From assembly GCF_000729995.1 (NCBI RefSeq), contig NZ_JNFG01000008.1, forward strand, positions 62,001 through 126,000: a stretch of DNA of 64,000 nucleotides, written 5' to 3'. Made by a program: the position numbers and the translations under genes. The notes under the pieces are model-generated. The model did not search any database. It was not told where the DNA came from and worked only from the letters and a program-made list of their open reading frames with translations. Below are positions 54,534 through 63,815 of this stretch, one piece after another. The stretch is from Caballeronia sordidicola. Lineage in GTDB: Bacteria > Pseudomonadota > Gammaproteobacteria > Burkholderiales > Burkholderiaceae. How positions within the stretch are numbered: the first letter of the stretch is position 1; each line of letters begins with the position of its first letter.

Positions 54534-56080
54534 GCGCCGGCGTCGTCTCCACGGCTGATCTGATTGAACTTCACCAGATCACGAAGGAATTCCCAGGTGT
54601 GAAAAGCCTCGATCAGGTGTCGTTCGGGGTCCGTGCGGGTGAAATCCATGCGCTCGTTGGAGAGAACGGCGCTGGCAAGTCGACGCTAACTAAGGTACTG
54701 GCGGGGGTTTATGCACCCGACGCGGGCGAGATCCGATTCGATGGACGCGTAGTTCAGTGGAAGTCGGCACCTGACGCGAAGCGTCGCGGCATTCACGTCA
54801 TACACCAGGAGCTCGTGTTGTTTCCGCAATCGACTGTCGCCGAAAACATTTTCGCCAGCGCTGAACCGCGCACCCGTCTGGGGTTGCTCGATCACGCAAC
54901 GATGAACAGGGATGCGCAACGCTTGCTAACGGAATTGGGCGTACAACTTGACCCGCGAGAGCGGGTGGGCAACTTGTCCGTCGCCGACCAGCAGATGGTG
55001 GAGATCGCTAAGGCGATGGCCAGCGAGACTCGAGTGCTGGTGCTGGATGAACCAACGGCGGTGATCGCGGGGCGAGAAGTGGAACTGCTCTTTGATCGTG
55101 TACGTGCGTTGCGGGCGCGGGGTGTTGCAATTGTCTATATCTCGCATCGGCTGGATGAGATTTTCGCGTTGTGTGATCGCGTGACGGTGATGAAAGACGG
55201 CCGCAAGGTCGCCACACATAACGTATCCGACACCACGCGGGACGCGCTGGTTCGCCTTATGGTTGGACGCGAGATGAAGGATATCTACCCGTCTAAGCCG
55301 GCGCTCGCAGTGAATGCGCCAACCCTTTTGGAAGTAAGTGATCTGTGCGTTGGCAACAGGGTGTTCAACGCATCATTGTCGGTGCGGGCAGGGGAAATCG
55401 TGGGGATAGCCGGCATGGTGGGATCGGGGCGCACCGAACTCGCGTCTGGAATCTTTGGCGCTCTTCCTGCCCGAAGTGGAGTGGTCAAGATTGGCGGCAT
55501 CAAGCGAACACGCATTACGCCCGCCATTGCAATCCGGCTCGGGCTCGGCTTTGTCACGGAGGACCGGAAATCACAAGGCTTGCTGATGCTGCTTAATGTC
55601 GCTCAGAACGTCACCGCAACGACGCTCAAAGGTGTCTCGCGGCTAGGCCTGATGCGGCGCGGCCCAGAAAAGGCTGCTGCTGTGGAAGCAATCAAAAGCT
55701 ATGCAATTGCTGGGGCACGTCCAACGGGTAGTGTGTCGACGCTGTCGGGCGGTAACCAGCAGAAGGTATTGATCAGCCGTTGGGTCCGCGTATGCAAGCG
55801 TGTGCTGATCCTCGATGAGCCGACGCGCGGAGTAGATGTGGGCGCCAAGGCTGAAATTTATCGAGTCATGCGACAACTGACCGAAAGCGGATTAGGAATT
55901 CTGATGATCAGTTCCGAGCTCCAAGAAGTCATCGGCATGTCCGACCGGGTCCTGGTGATGCACGAAGGCCGTATTAATGGCGAGCTCACTGGCAGCGCCA
56001 TGACCGAGCACGACATTATGCGACTCGCAACGACCTCGGTGACACACACTACAGGAGGCCAGCATGAGTACGCTCTTTAG
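54530..56080 (+). CDS. Monosaccharide-type ABC transporter ATPase (RbsA/XylG/MglA type)
   Basis: The product is 516 residues with two fused ATPase domains, the family's usual layout. In the first, Walker A is GENGAGKST, signature LSVADQQMVEIAKAM, Walker B VLVLDEPTAVI. In the second, the Walker A is degenerate (GMVGSGRTE), with LSGGNQQKVLISRW and VLILDEPTRGVDVGAKAEIY. The degenerate second site is normal for this group. It overlaps both neighbours and powers the two permeases that follow. Confidence 0.94.
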   Translation: MSAGVVSTADLIELHQITKEFPGVKSLDQVSFGVRAGEIHALVGENGAGKSTLTKVLAGVYAPDAGEIRFDGRVVQWKSAPDAKRRGIHVIHQELVLFPQSTVAENIFASAEPRTRLGLLDHATMNRDAQRLLTELGVQLDPRERVGNLSVADQQMVEIAKAMASETRVLVLDEPTAVIAGREVELLFDRVRALRARGVAIVYISHRLDEIFALCDRVTVMKDGRKVATHNVSDTTRDALVRLMVGREMKDIYPSKPALAVNAPTLLEVSDLCVGNRVFNASLSVRAGEIVGIAGMVGSGRTELASGIFGALPARSGVVKIGGIKRTRITPAIAIRLGLGFVTEDRKSQGLLMLLNVAQNVTATTLKGVSRLGLMRRGPEKAAAVEAIKSYAIAGARPTGSVSTLSGGNQQKVLISRWVRVCKRVLILDEPTRGVDVGAKAEIYRVMRQLTESGLGILMISSELQEVIGMSDRVLVMHEGRINGELTGSAMTEHDIMRLATTSVTHTTGGQHEYAL

Positions 56081-57047
56081 TTTGAACAACGGCCGGTCGC
56101 TGTCAATGCGCCGCCATTTATCGCATAACGCAGCCGCTTGGGTCGTGCTTGTTCTCCTGTTCGTCTTGCTTGTATCCGGCACTCTGATCAGCGACCGTTT
56201 TTCGACTGTCGGCAACCTGCTCAATGTGCACCAGCAGGCAACGGGTCTCGCACTTGTTTCGCTCGGACAGACGTTAGCGGTCTTGACTGGCGGCATCGAC
56301 TTGTCGGTCGGGTCCATTATCAGCGTGGCAGCAACGCTCACATCAGGTCTCGCCGACAATCCCTATGGCGGCTGGCCCACTGCCGTGATCGCCGTAGTCC
56401 TGCTTTCCGGTTTAATCGGATTGATCAACGGGTGTCTTATCCTGTGGTTGAAAGTTCATCCATTGATTGTCACGCTGGGAATGGGAGCCGTTCTGCAGGG
56501 AGGCATTCTTTACTACTCCCTGGGGCCAGCAGGCAGCGTACCGGACGGATTTGATTCGGTTGCTTACGGCCGTTTCCTGAATATCCCTGTCACTGCAACG
56601 ATCGTCGTGCTGCTGTTTTTCGTCGCCTCCTTCATGATGCGAAAGACGCGCTTCGGTCACTACATTTACATGGTGGGCGATGACGAGCACGCTGCGGCGT
56701 TGTCCGGCGTTCCGACGACACGCGTAATTCTTTTTGTGTACTTTTTCTCTGCGATCTGCGCGGGTCTCACGGGCATCTACCTTGCCGCTCAATTCGGCTC
56801 GGGTCAACCTTACCTAGGTGTGAACTACACCTTGGCGTCAATCACGCCAGTGGTCGTAGGCGGGACAGTTTTGACAGGTGGTCGAGGTGGTGTCATCGGT
56901 ACGCTGATAGCGGCATATCTGCTCAGTCTGCTCAACAATCTGATCAATTTCGCGGGCATCCCTTCGCAGTATCAATTGATTGTGCAAGGGCTTGCGGTGA
57001 TTATCGCGGTTTCAGTCAATACACAACGCAAACGGGTGGCAGCATGA
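56064..57047 (+). CDS. Monosaccharide-type ABC transporter permease (RbsC type)
   Basis: The product is 327 residues with about 8-10 membrane segments. LAVLTGGIDLSVGSIISVAATL is the RbsC-family signature, with the typical GLINGCLILWLKVHPLIVTLGM and ITPVVVGGTVLTGGRGGVIGT. It overlaps the ATPase gene by 17 bases. It pairs with the second permease to form the channel, as in heterodimeric sugar importers. Confidence 0.92.
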   Translation: MSTLFSLNNGRSLSMRRHLSHNAAAWVVLVLLFVLLVSGTLISDRFSTVGNLLNVHQQATGLALVSLGQTLAVLTGGIDLSVGSIISVAATLTSGLADNPYGGWPTAVIAVVLLSGLIGLINGCLILWLKVHPLIVTLGMGAVLQGGILYYSLGPAGSVPDGFDSVAYGRFLNIPVTATIVVLLFFVASFMMRKTRFGHYIYMVGDDEHAAALSGVPTTRVILFVYFFSAICAGLTGIYLAAQFGSGQPYLGVNYTLASITPVVVGGTVLTGGRGGVIGTLIAAYLLSLLNNLINFAGIPSQYQLIVQGLAVIIAVSVNTQRKRVAA

Positions 57048-58012
57048 GCGCCGTTGTTGCGAAACGGCCCGCATGGTCGCAGTTCATTTCCTTGAACGTT
57101 GCGCGTCGCTACGGCATCTTCATTTTCTTTGCGCTCCTCGTGATCGCCTCTGGCATTTTGTCGCCGACGTTCTTGCGTCAAGACAATGTGGTCAACATGC
57201 TGGTGCAATTTGCCCCACTCGGGATGGTCGTGATTGGGCAGGTGTTCGTGATTCTCGTCGGTGGACTGGATTTATCGGTTGCATCAGTCATGGCAACGGC
57301 TGCAGTTATCGCGACTTGTTTTGACGGGACGAATACTTCAGCGCCAAAAATTTTTGCAGCGACCATAGGCATGTGTGTCCTCACAGGCTTGTTGAACGGT
57401 TTGCTGGTCGCGAAGCGGCAGGTCTCCCCGTTTCTCGCAACATTTGCAACCGCCGTCGTGTTACAGGGCCTCCGCTTTGCCTACACGCAAGGTGCCCCGT
57501 CAGGCAACGTACCGCCACTATTTCATGAGATGGGTACAGGCTTCCTCGCCGGGATGCCAGTCAATGTGCTGATCGTCGTGGTGCTGGCGCTTATTTTTGG
57601 TGTCTTGCTTCATTTGTCGACGTTTGGACGACGCGTGTTCATGGTCGGCGGGAACTCCGAATCTGCACGCTTGGTCGGTGTGAACCCTGACGTCATCCGG
57701 ATCGCATGCTACGTCGTCAGCGCACTGCTGGCCGGTCTAGCAGGGCTAGTGCTATCCGGCTTTGTCGGCATCGTCGATAACTGGGTGGGACGAGGCTTTG
57801 AGCTTGATTCCATCGTAGCGACAGTCATGGGGGGTGTCGCTCTGTCAGGCGGCAAGGGGACGCTGCTTGGCGGGCTGGTCGGCGCCGCAATCCTGATCAT
57901 TGTCTTCAACATTGTGTTGTTGCTTGGCATGCCAGTGCAGGCACAAATCATAGTCAAAGGCGCAATCATTATCGGCGCGTCAGCCTGCTATGTAATCCGG
58001 CGCGCACGATAA
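57044..58012 (+). CDS. Monosaccharide-type ABC transporter permease (RbsC type), second subunit
   Basis: The product is 322 residues with about 8-10 membrane segments. Signature segments are FVILVGGLDLSVASVMATAAV, GLLNGLLVAKRQVSPFLATFA and DSIVATVMGGVALSGGKGTLLGG. It starts inside the end of the first permease gene. Having two different permease genes is less common in this family than one. Confidence 0.92.
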   Translation: MSAVVAKRPAWSQFISLNVARRYGIFIFFALLVIASGILSPTFLRQDNVVNMLVQFAPLGMVVIGQVFVILVGGLDLSVASVMATAAVIATCFDGTNTSAPKIFAATIGMCVLTGLLNGLLVAKRQVSPFLATFATAVVLQGLRFAYTQGAPSGNVPPLFHEMGTGFLAGMPVNVLIVVVLALIFGVLLHLSTFGRRVFMVGGNSESARLVGVNPDVIRIACYVVSALLAGLAGLVLSGFVGIVDNWVGRGFELDSIVATVMGGVALSGGKGTLLGGLVGAAILIIVFNIVLLLGMPVQAQIIVKGAIIIGASACYVIRRAR

Positions 58013-58068
58013 AGACATTCAACGCGGACGACTGATGAAGGATTTGTCCGCCAAAAAGGAGATTGAAC

Positions 58069-59157
58069 ATGAGAGCAGTTCGGTTTCACTGCGCACACGA
58101 TATTCGGGTCGAGAACATTCCCGATCCGAGCGGCATGGGCGCCAACCAGATGATCGTCAAACCGATGTGGTGCGGCATTTGCGGTACAGACCTTCACGAG
58201 TATCAAGCAGGACCCATCGTCGTGCCTACGGAACCCCATCCTCTGACGGGGGCAACTGCGCCCCAAGTGCTGGGGCATGAATTCAGCGCGGAGGTGCTTG
58301 AGGTCGGCAAGGACGTGAAGAACGTACAGCCGGGCGACCGCATCTCGGTGATGCCACTTGCGTCATGCGGGCAGTGCTACTACTGCACTCGTGGAATGCG
58401 CCACCTGTGCGTCAAGATGGCGTGCGTTGGTTTGAGCTGGAATGGAGGCGGGATGGCGGAATACACCGTCATCAATGACTATCACGCGAACAAGCTGCCC
58501 GACTCCGTCAGTGACAAACAAGGTGCGCTGATTGAACCGGCCGCCGTCGCGCTTTACGCGGTCGACAGGGGAGGGGTAACTGTTGGCTCGTCGGTGTTGA
58601 TCACGGGTGCCGGGCCAATAGGCGTGCTCGCGGCGCTGGCTTGCCATGCGGCGGGCGCGAGTCAAATTTTCGTGAGCGAGCCCAATGCGGCAAGAGCGGC
58701 GAAGATGGCAGGTTTTGGTGTGGCGACAGAAATTTTCGATCCGACAGATGGCGAACTGCCACAAAAGATTCGCGACCTCACTGAGGGCGTGGGTGTCGAC
58801 GTCGCGATTGAATGCTCAGGAAATCAGCACGCTCTGAATGCGTGCGTTGATGCCGTGCGTTCGGCCGGCGCGGTTGTACAGGCTGGCCTGCATGTAGGTA
58901 CAGCGACAGTCGATCCAATGAAATGGTCGCTCAAGGACATTCACATCGAAGGCACATGGTGCTACCCCGTCACGATATGGCCTCGCATCATCGGGATGAT
59001 CGCTAATGGCAAGTTTCCGGTCGAGAAGCTAATCCACGATCTGATCGATGCCGACGATGTCGTTGCCAAAGGCTTCGATGCTTTGAGCGACAAGGGCGGC
59101 GACAAAATGAAAATCCTGATCAACCCGCAACTTACATCCAAGCGAGCAGCCGCATGA
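58069..59157 (+). CDS. Zinc-dependent alcohol/polyol dehydrogenase
   Basis: The product is 362 residues. The catalytic zinc site is in CGICGTDLHEY and LGHEFSAEV, and the structural zinc cysteines are in CGQCYYCTRGMRHLC. The cofactor motif is GAGPIGVLAALACHAAGA. The sequence type is close to 2,3-butanediol/sorbitol dehydrogenases, so the substrate is probably a diol or polyol. AAGGAG precedes the ATG at 58069; a TTG opens the frame six bases earlier. The following gene overlaps by four bases, coupling it to the HIBDH-like enzyme. Confidence 0.92.
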   Translation: MRAVRFHCAHDIRVENIPDPSGMGANQMIVKPMWCGICGTDLHEYQAGPIVVPTEPHPLTGATAPQVLGHEFSAEVLEVGKDVKNVQPGDRISVMPLASCGQCYYCTRGMRHLCVKMACVGLSWNGGGMAEYTVINDYHANKLPDSVSDKQGALIEPAAVALYAVDRGGVTVGSSVLITGAGPIGVLAALACHAAGASQIFVSEPNAARAAKMAGFGVATEIFDPTDGELPQKIRDLTEGVGVDVAIECSGNQHALNACVDAVRSAGAVVQAGLHVGTATVDPMKWSLKDIHIEGTWCYPVTIWPRIIGMIANGKFPVEKLIHDLIDADDVVAKGFDALSDKGGDKMKILINPQLTSKRAAA

Positions 59158-60059
59158 GCACACCGAATGCAATACAGAAACCGTCGATTGGATGGATCGG
59201 CCTGGGTAAGATGGGCTCACCCATCGTCGTCAACCTGCTGAAGGCTGGCTACGAGGTGTCCGTCTTTGACACGGACCCGACGCGGGCGGGTGAGCTTGCC
59301 GCACACGGTGCAAGGCCTGCGCCGGACATCGCGGCTCTGGCGGCTTCCGCTCAGGTTGTGTTCTCAATTATTCCCGATGATTCGGTTCTCATCAAGGTGG
59401 CGCTCGGTTCGCAAGGCGTTATTTCTAATCTGTCGCGCGGCGCGGTCTACGTGGATATGAGCACGGTGTCGCCGGCAGTATCCGTAAGAGTTAGCGACGA
59501 GGCGAAAGAGAAGGGCGTTGGATACATCGCTGCACCGGTTTCGGGCAGCACGGTCCTTGCCGAAAAAGCGCAACTGACCGTGTTTACGTCGGGCCCACGT
59601 GCAGCCTTTGATACTGTACTGCCTATATTCGAAGCAATCTCGGCTAAGCAGTATTACGTCGGCGAGGATCAGCAGGCCCGGTATCTCAAGCTTGCGATCA
59701 ATCATCTGGTCGGCTCAACGGCAGTGCTACTCGCCGAAGCCTTGACCTTGGGCAAGAAAGGCGGTCTGGACTGGGACGAAATGTTGACGGTCATCGGCGA
59801 CAGCGTTGCAGCATCGCCTCTTCTTAAATACAAGCTGGAGCCGCTCAAACAGAGGAATTTCAAGGCTGCGTTCTCGTCGCGGCAAATGCTGAAAGACATG
59901 TCCTTGGTCGTTGAGGCTGGCGAAGCTGCCGGAGTTCCCATGGCCGCGGCTGCGCTGGTGCGCCAGCAGTTCGCAGACTACGTCGGAGCAGACGGCGCCG
60001 AACTCGATTTCTTTTCCATCGTGCGTGCAGTTGAACTGAGCGCTGGCCTTGATAACTAA
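59154..60059 (+). CDS. NAD(P)-dependent oxidoreductase, 3-hydroxyisobutyrate dehydrogenase family
   Basis: The product is 301 residues. The N-terminal Rossmann motif is IGLGKMGSPIVVNLLKAGYEV. YVDMSTVSPAVS and GYIAAPVSGSTVLAEKAQLT carry the substrate-binding residues, and the catalytic lysine lies in RYLKLAINHLVGSTAVLLAEAL. Relatives oxidise 3-hydroxyisobutyrate or reduce tartronate semialdehyde; this member is divergent, so the beta-hydroxyacid is unknown. It is co-translated with the zinc dehydrogenase. Confidence 0.9.
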   Translation: MSTPNAIQKPSIGWIGLGKMGSPIVVNLLKAGYEVSVFDTDPTRAGELAAHGARPAPDIAALAASAQVVFSIIPDDSVLIKVALGSQGVISNLSRGAVYVDMSTVSPAVSVRVSDEAKEKGVGYIAAPVSGSTVLAEKAQLTVFTSGPRAAFDTVLPIFEAISAKQYYVGEDQQARYLKLAINHLVGSTAVLLAEALTLGKKGGLDWDEMLTVIGDSVAASPLLKYKLEPLKQRNFKAAFSSRQMLKDMSLVVEAGEAAGVPMAAAALVRQQFADYVGADGAELDFFSIVRAVELSAGLDN

Positions 60060-60085
60060 GCGCCAATCTTTTTGAGGAGCATCAC

Positions 60086-60370
60086 ATGCACTACACAGTC
60101 TATTGCCTCGACCATGACAACATGGTTGAACGCCGTCTCTCCCATTACGAAGCGCACAAAGCCTATCTTGCGACGACGCCGGTGAAGATGGTGATGTCAG
60201 GCCCGTTGCTTGCGCAGGACCAGGAGACCATGATCGGCAGCTTTTTTTTGTACGAGGCTGAGGACATGGGCGACGTACAGCGGTTTAACGCAAAGGATCC
60301 GTTTAACGAAGCCGGCATATGGAAAAGCGTGGATATTCGCCCTTTTCTCAAACGCGTCGACAATCGCTGA
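60086..60370 (+). CDS. YciI family protein
   Basis: This 94-residue protein of the YciI/muconolactone-isomerase-like fold has the conserved His-Asp pair visible as RLSHYEAHKAYLATT and AKDPFNEAGIWKSV, and YTVYCLDHDNM starts the first strand. In several catabolic clusters YciI proteins dehalogenate or isomerise ring-derived intermediates; here, just upstream of a ring-cleavage enzyme, a similar supporting step is plausible. GAGGAG precedes the ATG. Confidence 0.88.
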   Translation: MHYTVYCLDHDNMVERRLSHYEAHKAYLATTPVKMVMSGPLLAQDQETMIGSFFLYEAEDMGDVQRFNAKDPFNEAGIWKSVDIRPFLKRVDNR

Positions 60371-60397
60371 CTGAACCGGAACGATGAGCCCATCTCC

Positions 60398-61258
60398 ATG
60401 AGAAACCTTGACGAAAATACGATTACCGAAGCGGTGCTGTCGCGCCACGCCAGCGCCTCAAACCCAAGGTTAAAGGAGATCATGACGAGTTTGGTCAACC
60501 ACCTTCACGCGTTTGCGCGGGAGGTGCAATTGACGGAGCCAGAATGGGAGTCGGCGATTCGCTTTCTGACTGAAGCGGGGCACATCACCGATGACAAGCG
60601 CCAGGAATTTATCCTGTTATCCGACACACTTGGCTTGTCAATGCTCGTCACCGCGATGGCGAACGTCAAGCCGGCTGGGTGCACCGAAGCGACGGTTTTC
60701 GGCCCCTTCTTCGTCGACGGTGCACCGGTCCACGCAAACGGTGACGATATCGCCAACGGCGCGAGCGGCGAACCCTGTTACGTGTCCGGGTGTATCAGAG
60801 GGCTTGATGGCGTGCCCATTGGAAACGCAGAGATCGAAGTCTGGCAAGCGGATTCTGAAGGCTTCTACGACGTTCAGTACGATAGTGATGTGCATCGTGC
60901 GCGCGCGTTGCTGCATAGCGGAACCGACGGTCGTTTTAGTTTCCGAACCATTGTTTCGGTCCCTTACCCGATACCTCATGATGGCCCGGTGGGGCGGATG
61001 CTGTCCGCACTTGGACGTCACCCGTGGCGACCTGCGCATCTTCATTTCATGATCACCGCGCCAGGTTTTGAACGGCTTGTCACTCATGTATTTCGCGATG
61101 GCGACCCATACCTGGATACCGATGCTGTGTTCGGTGTGCGTTCGTCGCTCATTGCGCAGTGGGTTCATCACGATGAAGGACAAGCCCCCGACGGCTCGCG
61201 CATGCACACGCCGTTCAGCACCCTCGACTTCGACTTTGTACTGAATCGCGCATCATGA
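60398..61258 (+). CDS. Hydroxyquinol 1,2-dioxygenase-type intradiol dioxygenase
   Basis: The product is 286 residues. A helical N-terminal dimerisation domain (about 1-100) is followed by the catalytic domain with the ferric ligands: Tyr in DSEGFYDVQYD, Tyr in VSVPYPIPHDGPVG, and two His in WRPAHLHFMI. The context of a maleylacetate reductase in the next frame indicates hydroxyquinol (1,2,4-trihydroxybenzene) as substrate and maleylacetate as product. The stop overlaps the reductase start by four bases. Confidence 0.9.
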   Translation: MRNLDENTITEAVLSRHASASNPRLKEIMTSLVNHLHAFAREVQLTEPEWESAIRFLTEAGHITDDKRQEFILLSDTLGLSMLVTAMANVKPAGCTEATVFGPFFVDGAPVHANGDDIANGASGEPCYVSGCIRGLDGVPIGNAEIEVWQADSEGFYDVQYDSDVHRARALLHSGTDGRFSFRTIVSVPYPIPHDGPVGRMLSALGRHPWRPAHLHFMITAPGFERLVTHVFRDGDPYLDTDAVFGVRSSLIAQWVHHDEGQAPDGSRMHTPFSTLDFDFVLNRAS

Positions 61259-62349
61259 AACCTCACTTTGCTACACCGTTTATCTACAGCACGCGGGCAA
61301 CGCGCATTGTGTTTGGTGCAGGTTCGCTCGAACGCCTGGGTAACGAGCTCGATGAGTTGGGTATCCGCCGGGCATTGGTGTTGTGTACACCTGAGCAGCG
61401 AGAGCTAGCAGAAAGGGTGCGCGCAATTGGGGGCGCGCGTTGCCACGCAATATTCGATGGCGCGGTCATGCACGTGCCTGTTGAAACGGCAGAAGCCGGT
61501 GTCCGGGCCGCGAAGGAGCACGGCGCAGACGGTCTGGTTGCTGCTGGAGGCGGATCGACTCTGGGTCTGGCGAAGGCTATCGCGCTTGAGACAAGCCTGC
61601 CTATTGTCGCGATTCCTACCACGTACGCCGGGTCCGAAGTGACGTCTATCTACGGGCTGACAGCCGGAAGTGAGAAGAAAACTGGCAAAAGTCATCGAGT
61701 GCTGCCGCGTACAGCAATCTACGATGCAACGCTTACATTGACGCTCCCCGTTGCTTTGAGCGCTACGAGCGGCCTCAACGCAATTGCGCATGCTGCTGAA
61801 GGGTTATACGCGCAAGATGGCAACCCCGTCATGTCCATGTTCGCGGAAGAGGGCATTCGCAGCTTGGCTCAAGGTCTCCCTTTTGTGTGTGCTCAGCCGA
61901 AGGACATCGAGGCAAGGGAAGTCACGCAGTACGGTGCATGGCTTTGTGGCACGGTATTGGGAAACGTCGGCATGGCGCTCCACCATAAGCTTTGCCATAC
62001 CCTGGGCGGTACGCTTAATCTTCCGCACGCGGAAACGCATGCAGTGATTCTTCCATACGCAATGGCTTTTAATCTACCTGCTGTTCCTGATGCAAGAGCG
62101 CGGCTTTCTCGTGCATTGGACACTGATGATCCGGCCGTGGCGCTTTACGAGCTTGGCCGCAAGCTTGCAGTCCCGGCCTCGCTGGCGGAGCTAGGGGTAA
62201 GCGAGTCGGACCTCGATCGCGTGGCCGAATTCGCGATGCGTTCGCCGTATTTCAACCCACGGCCCCTTTCGCTGCAGTCGGTCAGAACATTGCTGCAAAT
62301 GGCGTTTGAAGGTGATACGCCCATCTCATCTGCGTTCCTGCGTAACTAG
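61255..62349 (+). CDS. Maleylacetate reductase
   Basis: This 364-residue iron-type alcohol dehydrogenase of the maleylacetate reductase branch has a cofactor region GADGLVAAGGGSTLGLAKAIAL, PTTYAGSEVTSIYGLT, and the metal-site histidines in LHHKLCHTLGGTLNLPHAETHAVILP. It reduces maleylacetate to 3-oxoadipate with NADH, feeding the beta-ketoadipate route. Together with the preceding dioxygenase it forms the complete lower hydroxyquinol pathway. Confidence 0.92.
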   Translation: MKPHFATPFIYSTRATRIVFGAGSLERLGNELDELGIRRALVLCTPEQRELAERVRAIGGARCHAIFDGAVMHVPVETAEAGVRAAKEHGADGLVAAGGGSTLGLAKAIALETSLPIVAIPTTYAGSEVTSIYGLTAGSEKKTGKSHRVLPRTAIYDATLTLTLPVALSATSGLNAIAHAAEGLYAQDGNPVMSMFAEEGIRSLAQGLPFVCAQPKDIEAREVTQYGAWLCGTVLGNVGMALHHKLCHTLGGTLNLPHAETHAVILPYAMAFNLPAVPDARARLSRALDTDDPAVALYELGRKLAVPASLAELGVSESDLDRVAEFAMRSPYFNPRPLSLQSVRTLLQMAFEGDTPISSAFLRN

Positions 62350-62447
62350 TTTGACCGTCGTTCGTTGCCTGGGCGAAATCTATCATCTGCACGGCCGTTT
62401 GCAACGAAGTGAACCTCAGCCGTGCATAACTTTAAAGGCCTTTCATT

Positions 62448-63524
62448 ATGAAACAGCGTGCACTTATCGTCGGGGCTAGTGGAATCGCTGGCAGCAATCT
62501 GGCCGACCAGCTTGTGAGATCGGGATGGGAGGTCTACGGACTTTCCCGTGGACGGACTGCCGTGTCGGCCGAGGTCAAACCGATACTCGCTGACTTGACC
62601 GCAGCAGAATCGGTGAAAACTGCGCTCGGCGCACTTGATGTCAGTCATGTCTTCTTCACTACTTGGGCACGCCAGGCGACCGAGGCCGAAAATATTCGCG
62701 TGAATGGCGCGATGATCAGCAATGTGCTGGACGCACTCGCCGATGGGCCGTCGTCGCTTGAACATGTCGCTCTAGTTACCGGACTCAAGCACTATCTCGG
62801 ACCGTTCGAAGCGTATGCAACGGGCGCAGTTCCCGACACGCCTTTCCGGGAAAGCCAGGGAAGACAGAATGTCGAAAATTTCTACTATGAACAGGAAGAT
62901 CGGGTGTTTGCTGGCGCGCAGCGGCTGGGTTACACCTGGAGCGTCCATCGCCCGCATACGATCATCGGCTATGCCGTTGGTAATGCGATGAACATGGGTA
63001 CGACCCTCGCGGTATATGCAACGCTTTGCAAACAAACGAACACGCCCTTTGTATTTCCGGGATCAGTGGCGCAATGGAACAGCCTGACAGATATGACTGA
63101 TGCCCGTCTCCTGGCGCGTCAGCTTGAATGGGCCGCCACCGCTGATGAGGCGAAGAACGAGGACTTCAACATCGTCAACGGAGACGTGTTCCGGTGGAAA
63201 TGGATGTGGTCGCGCATTGCCGATTATTTTGACATTGAGCCGATCGCGTTCGATGGCGAAGTTCGTCCACTCGAAAGCAGGATGCAAAATGCGGTCGCAC
63301 AATGGCAAGATATCGCGTCGCAGCTCTCATTGGCGGAAACGGACATCAATAAATTGGCTTCCTGGTGGCACACCGACGCGGACCTTGGCCGCCCAATGGA
63401 AGTCATCACCGATATGTCGAAAAGTCGCAAGGCAGGGTTTCTTGACTACCAGGCAACCGACGAGGCGTTCTTCGACCTTTTTGACCGGTTGGCCGCCGAG
63501 CGGATCATACCAACGCGTGGCTGA
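62448..63524 (+). CDS. PRISE-type SDR (progesterone 5-beta-reductase-like)
   Basis: The product is 358 residues. The cofactor motif is VGASGIAGSNLADQLVRSGW, and the atypical active-site motif NFYYEQEDRVF, with VHRPHTIIGYAVGNAMNMG, is typical of PRISE (5-beta-reductase/iridoid synthase-like) enzymes, which reduce enone double bonds. The substrate is unknown. It is about 100 bases after the reductase gene on the same strand, with AAGG upstream, and may be a peripheral step of the same pathway. Confidence 0.88.
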   Translation: MKQRALIVGASGIAGSNLADQLVRSGWEVYGLSRGRTAVSAEVKPILADLTAAESVKTALGALDVSHVFFTTWARQATEAENIRVNGAMISNVLDALADGPSSLEHVALVTGLKHYLGPFEAYATGAVPDTPFRESQGRQNVENFYYEQEDRVFAGAQRLGYTWSVHRPHTIIGYAVGNAMNMGTTLAVYATLCKQTNTPFVFPGSVAQWNSLTDMTDARLLARQLEWAATADEAKNEDFNIVNGDVFRWKWMWSRIADYFDIEPIAFDGEVRPLESRMQNAVAQWQDIASQLSLAETDINKLASWWHTDADLGRPMEVITDMSKSRKAGFLDYQATDEAFFDLFDRLAAERIIPTRG

Positions 63525-63656
63525 ACTTTACTAGGGGACTAAAAGTGGCCTAATGATTTTGTTCGGACGGTGACTTGCATGAACAGGATCGTCGCCATTT
63601 CGCTTGAGCTTGCTGTCGGCGAGTACCGGCGTGATCGGAATAGCGAGATGGAACCT

Positions 63657-63815
63657 ATGGTCAAGCATGTTGTGATGTGGCGGGGCAGTGGCAACCTGCC
63701 CGCCGAACGTAAAATGACCGACGCGCTGGTGAAGAGAAATTCGAAGGAATGTCCGAAAAGTAAATCGCTAACGTGTCCAAAGACGCTCGTAGTCGTTCTC
63801 ACGAAACGACTTTAA
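63657..63815 (+). pseudogene. Truncated Dabb (stress-responsive A/B barrel) protein relic
   Basis: An ATG at 63657 begins MVKHVVMWRGSGNLPAERK, like the start of Dabb-domain proteins (normally about 100 residues, MVKHIVMWKL...). After about 35 residues the match fades and the frame ends at 53 codons. It seems a truncated gene left between the catabolic operon and the LysR gene. Confidence 0.45.
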
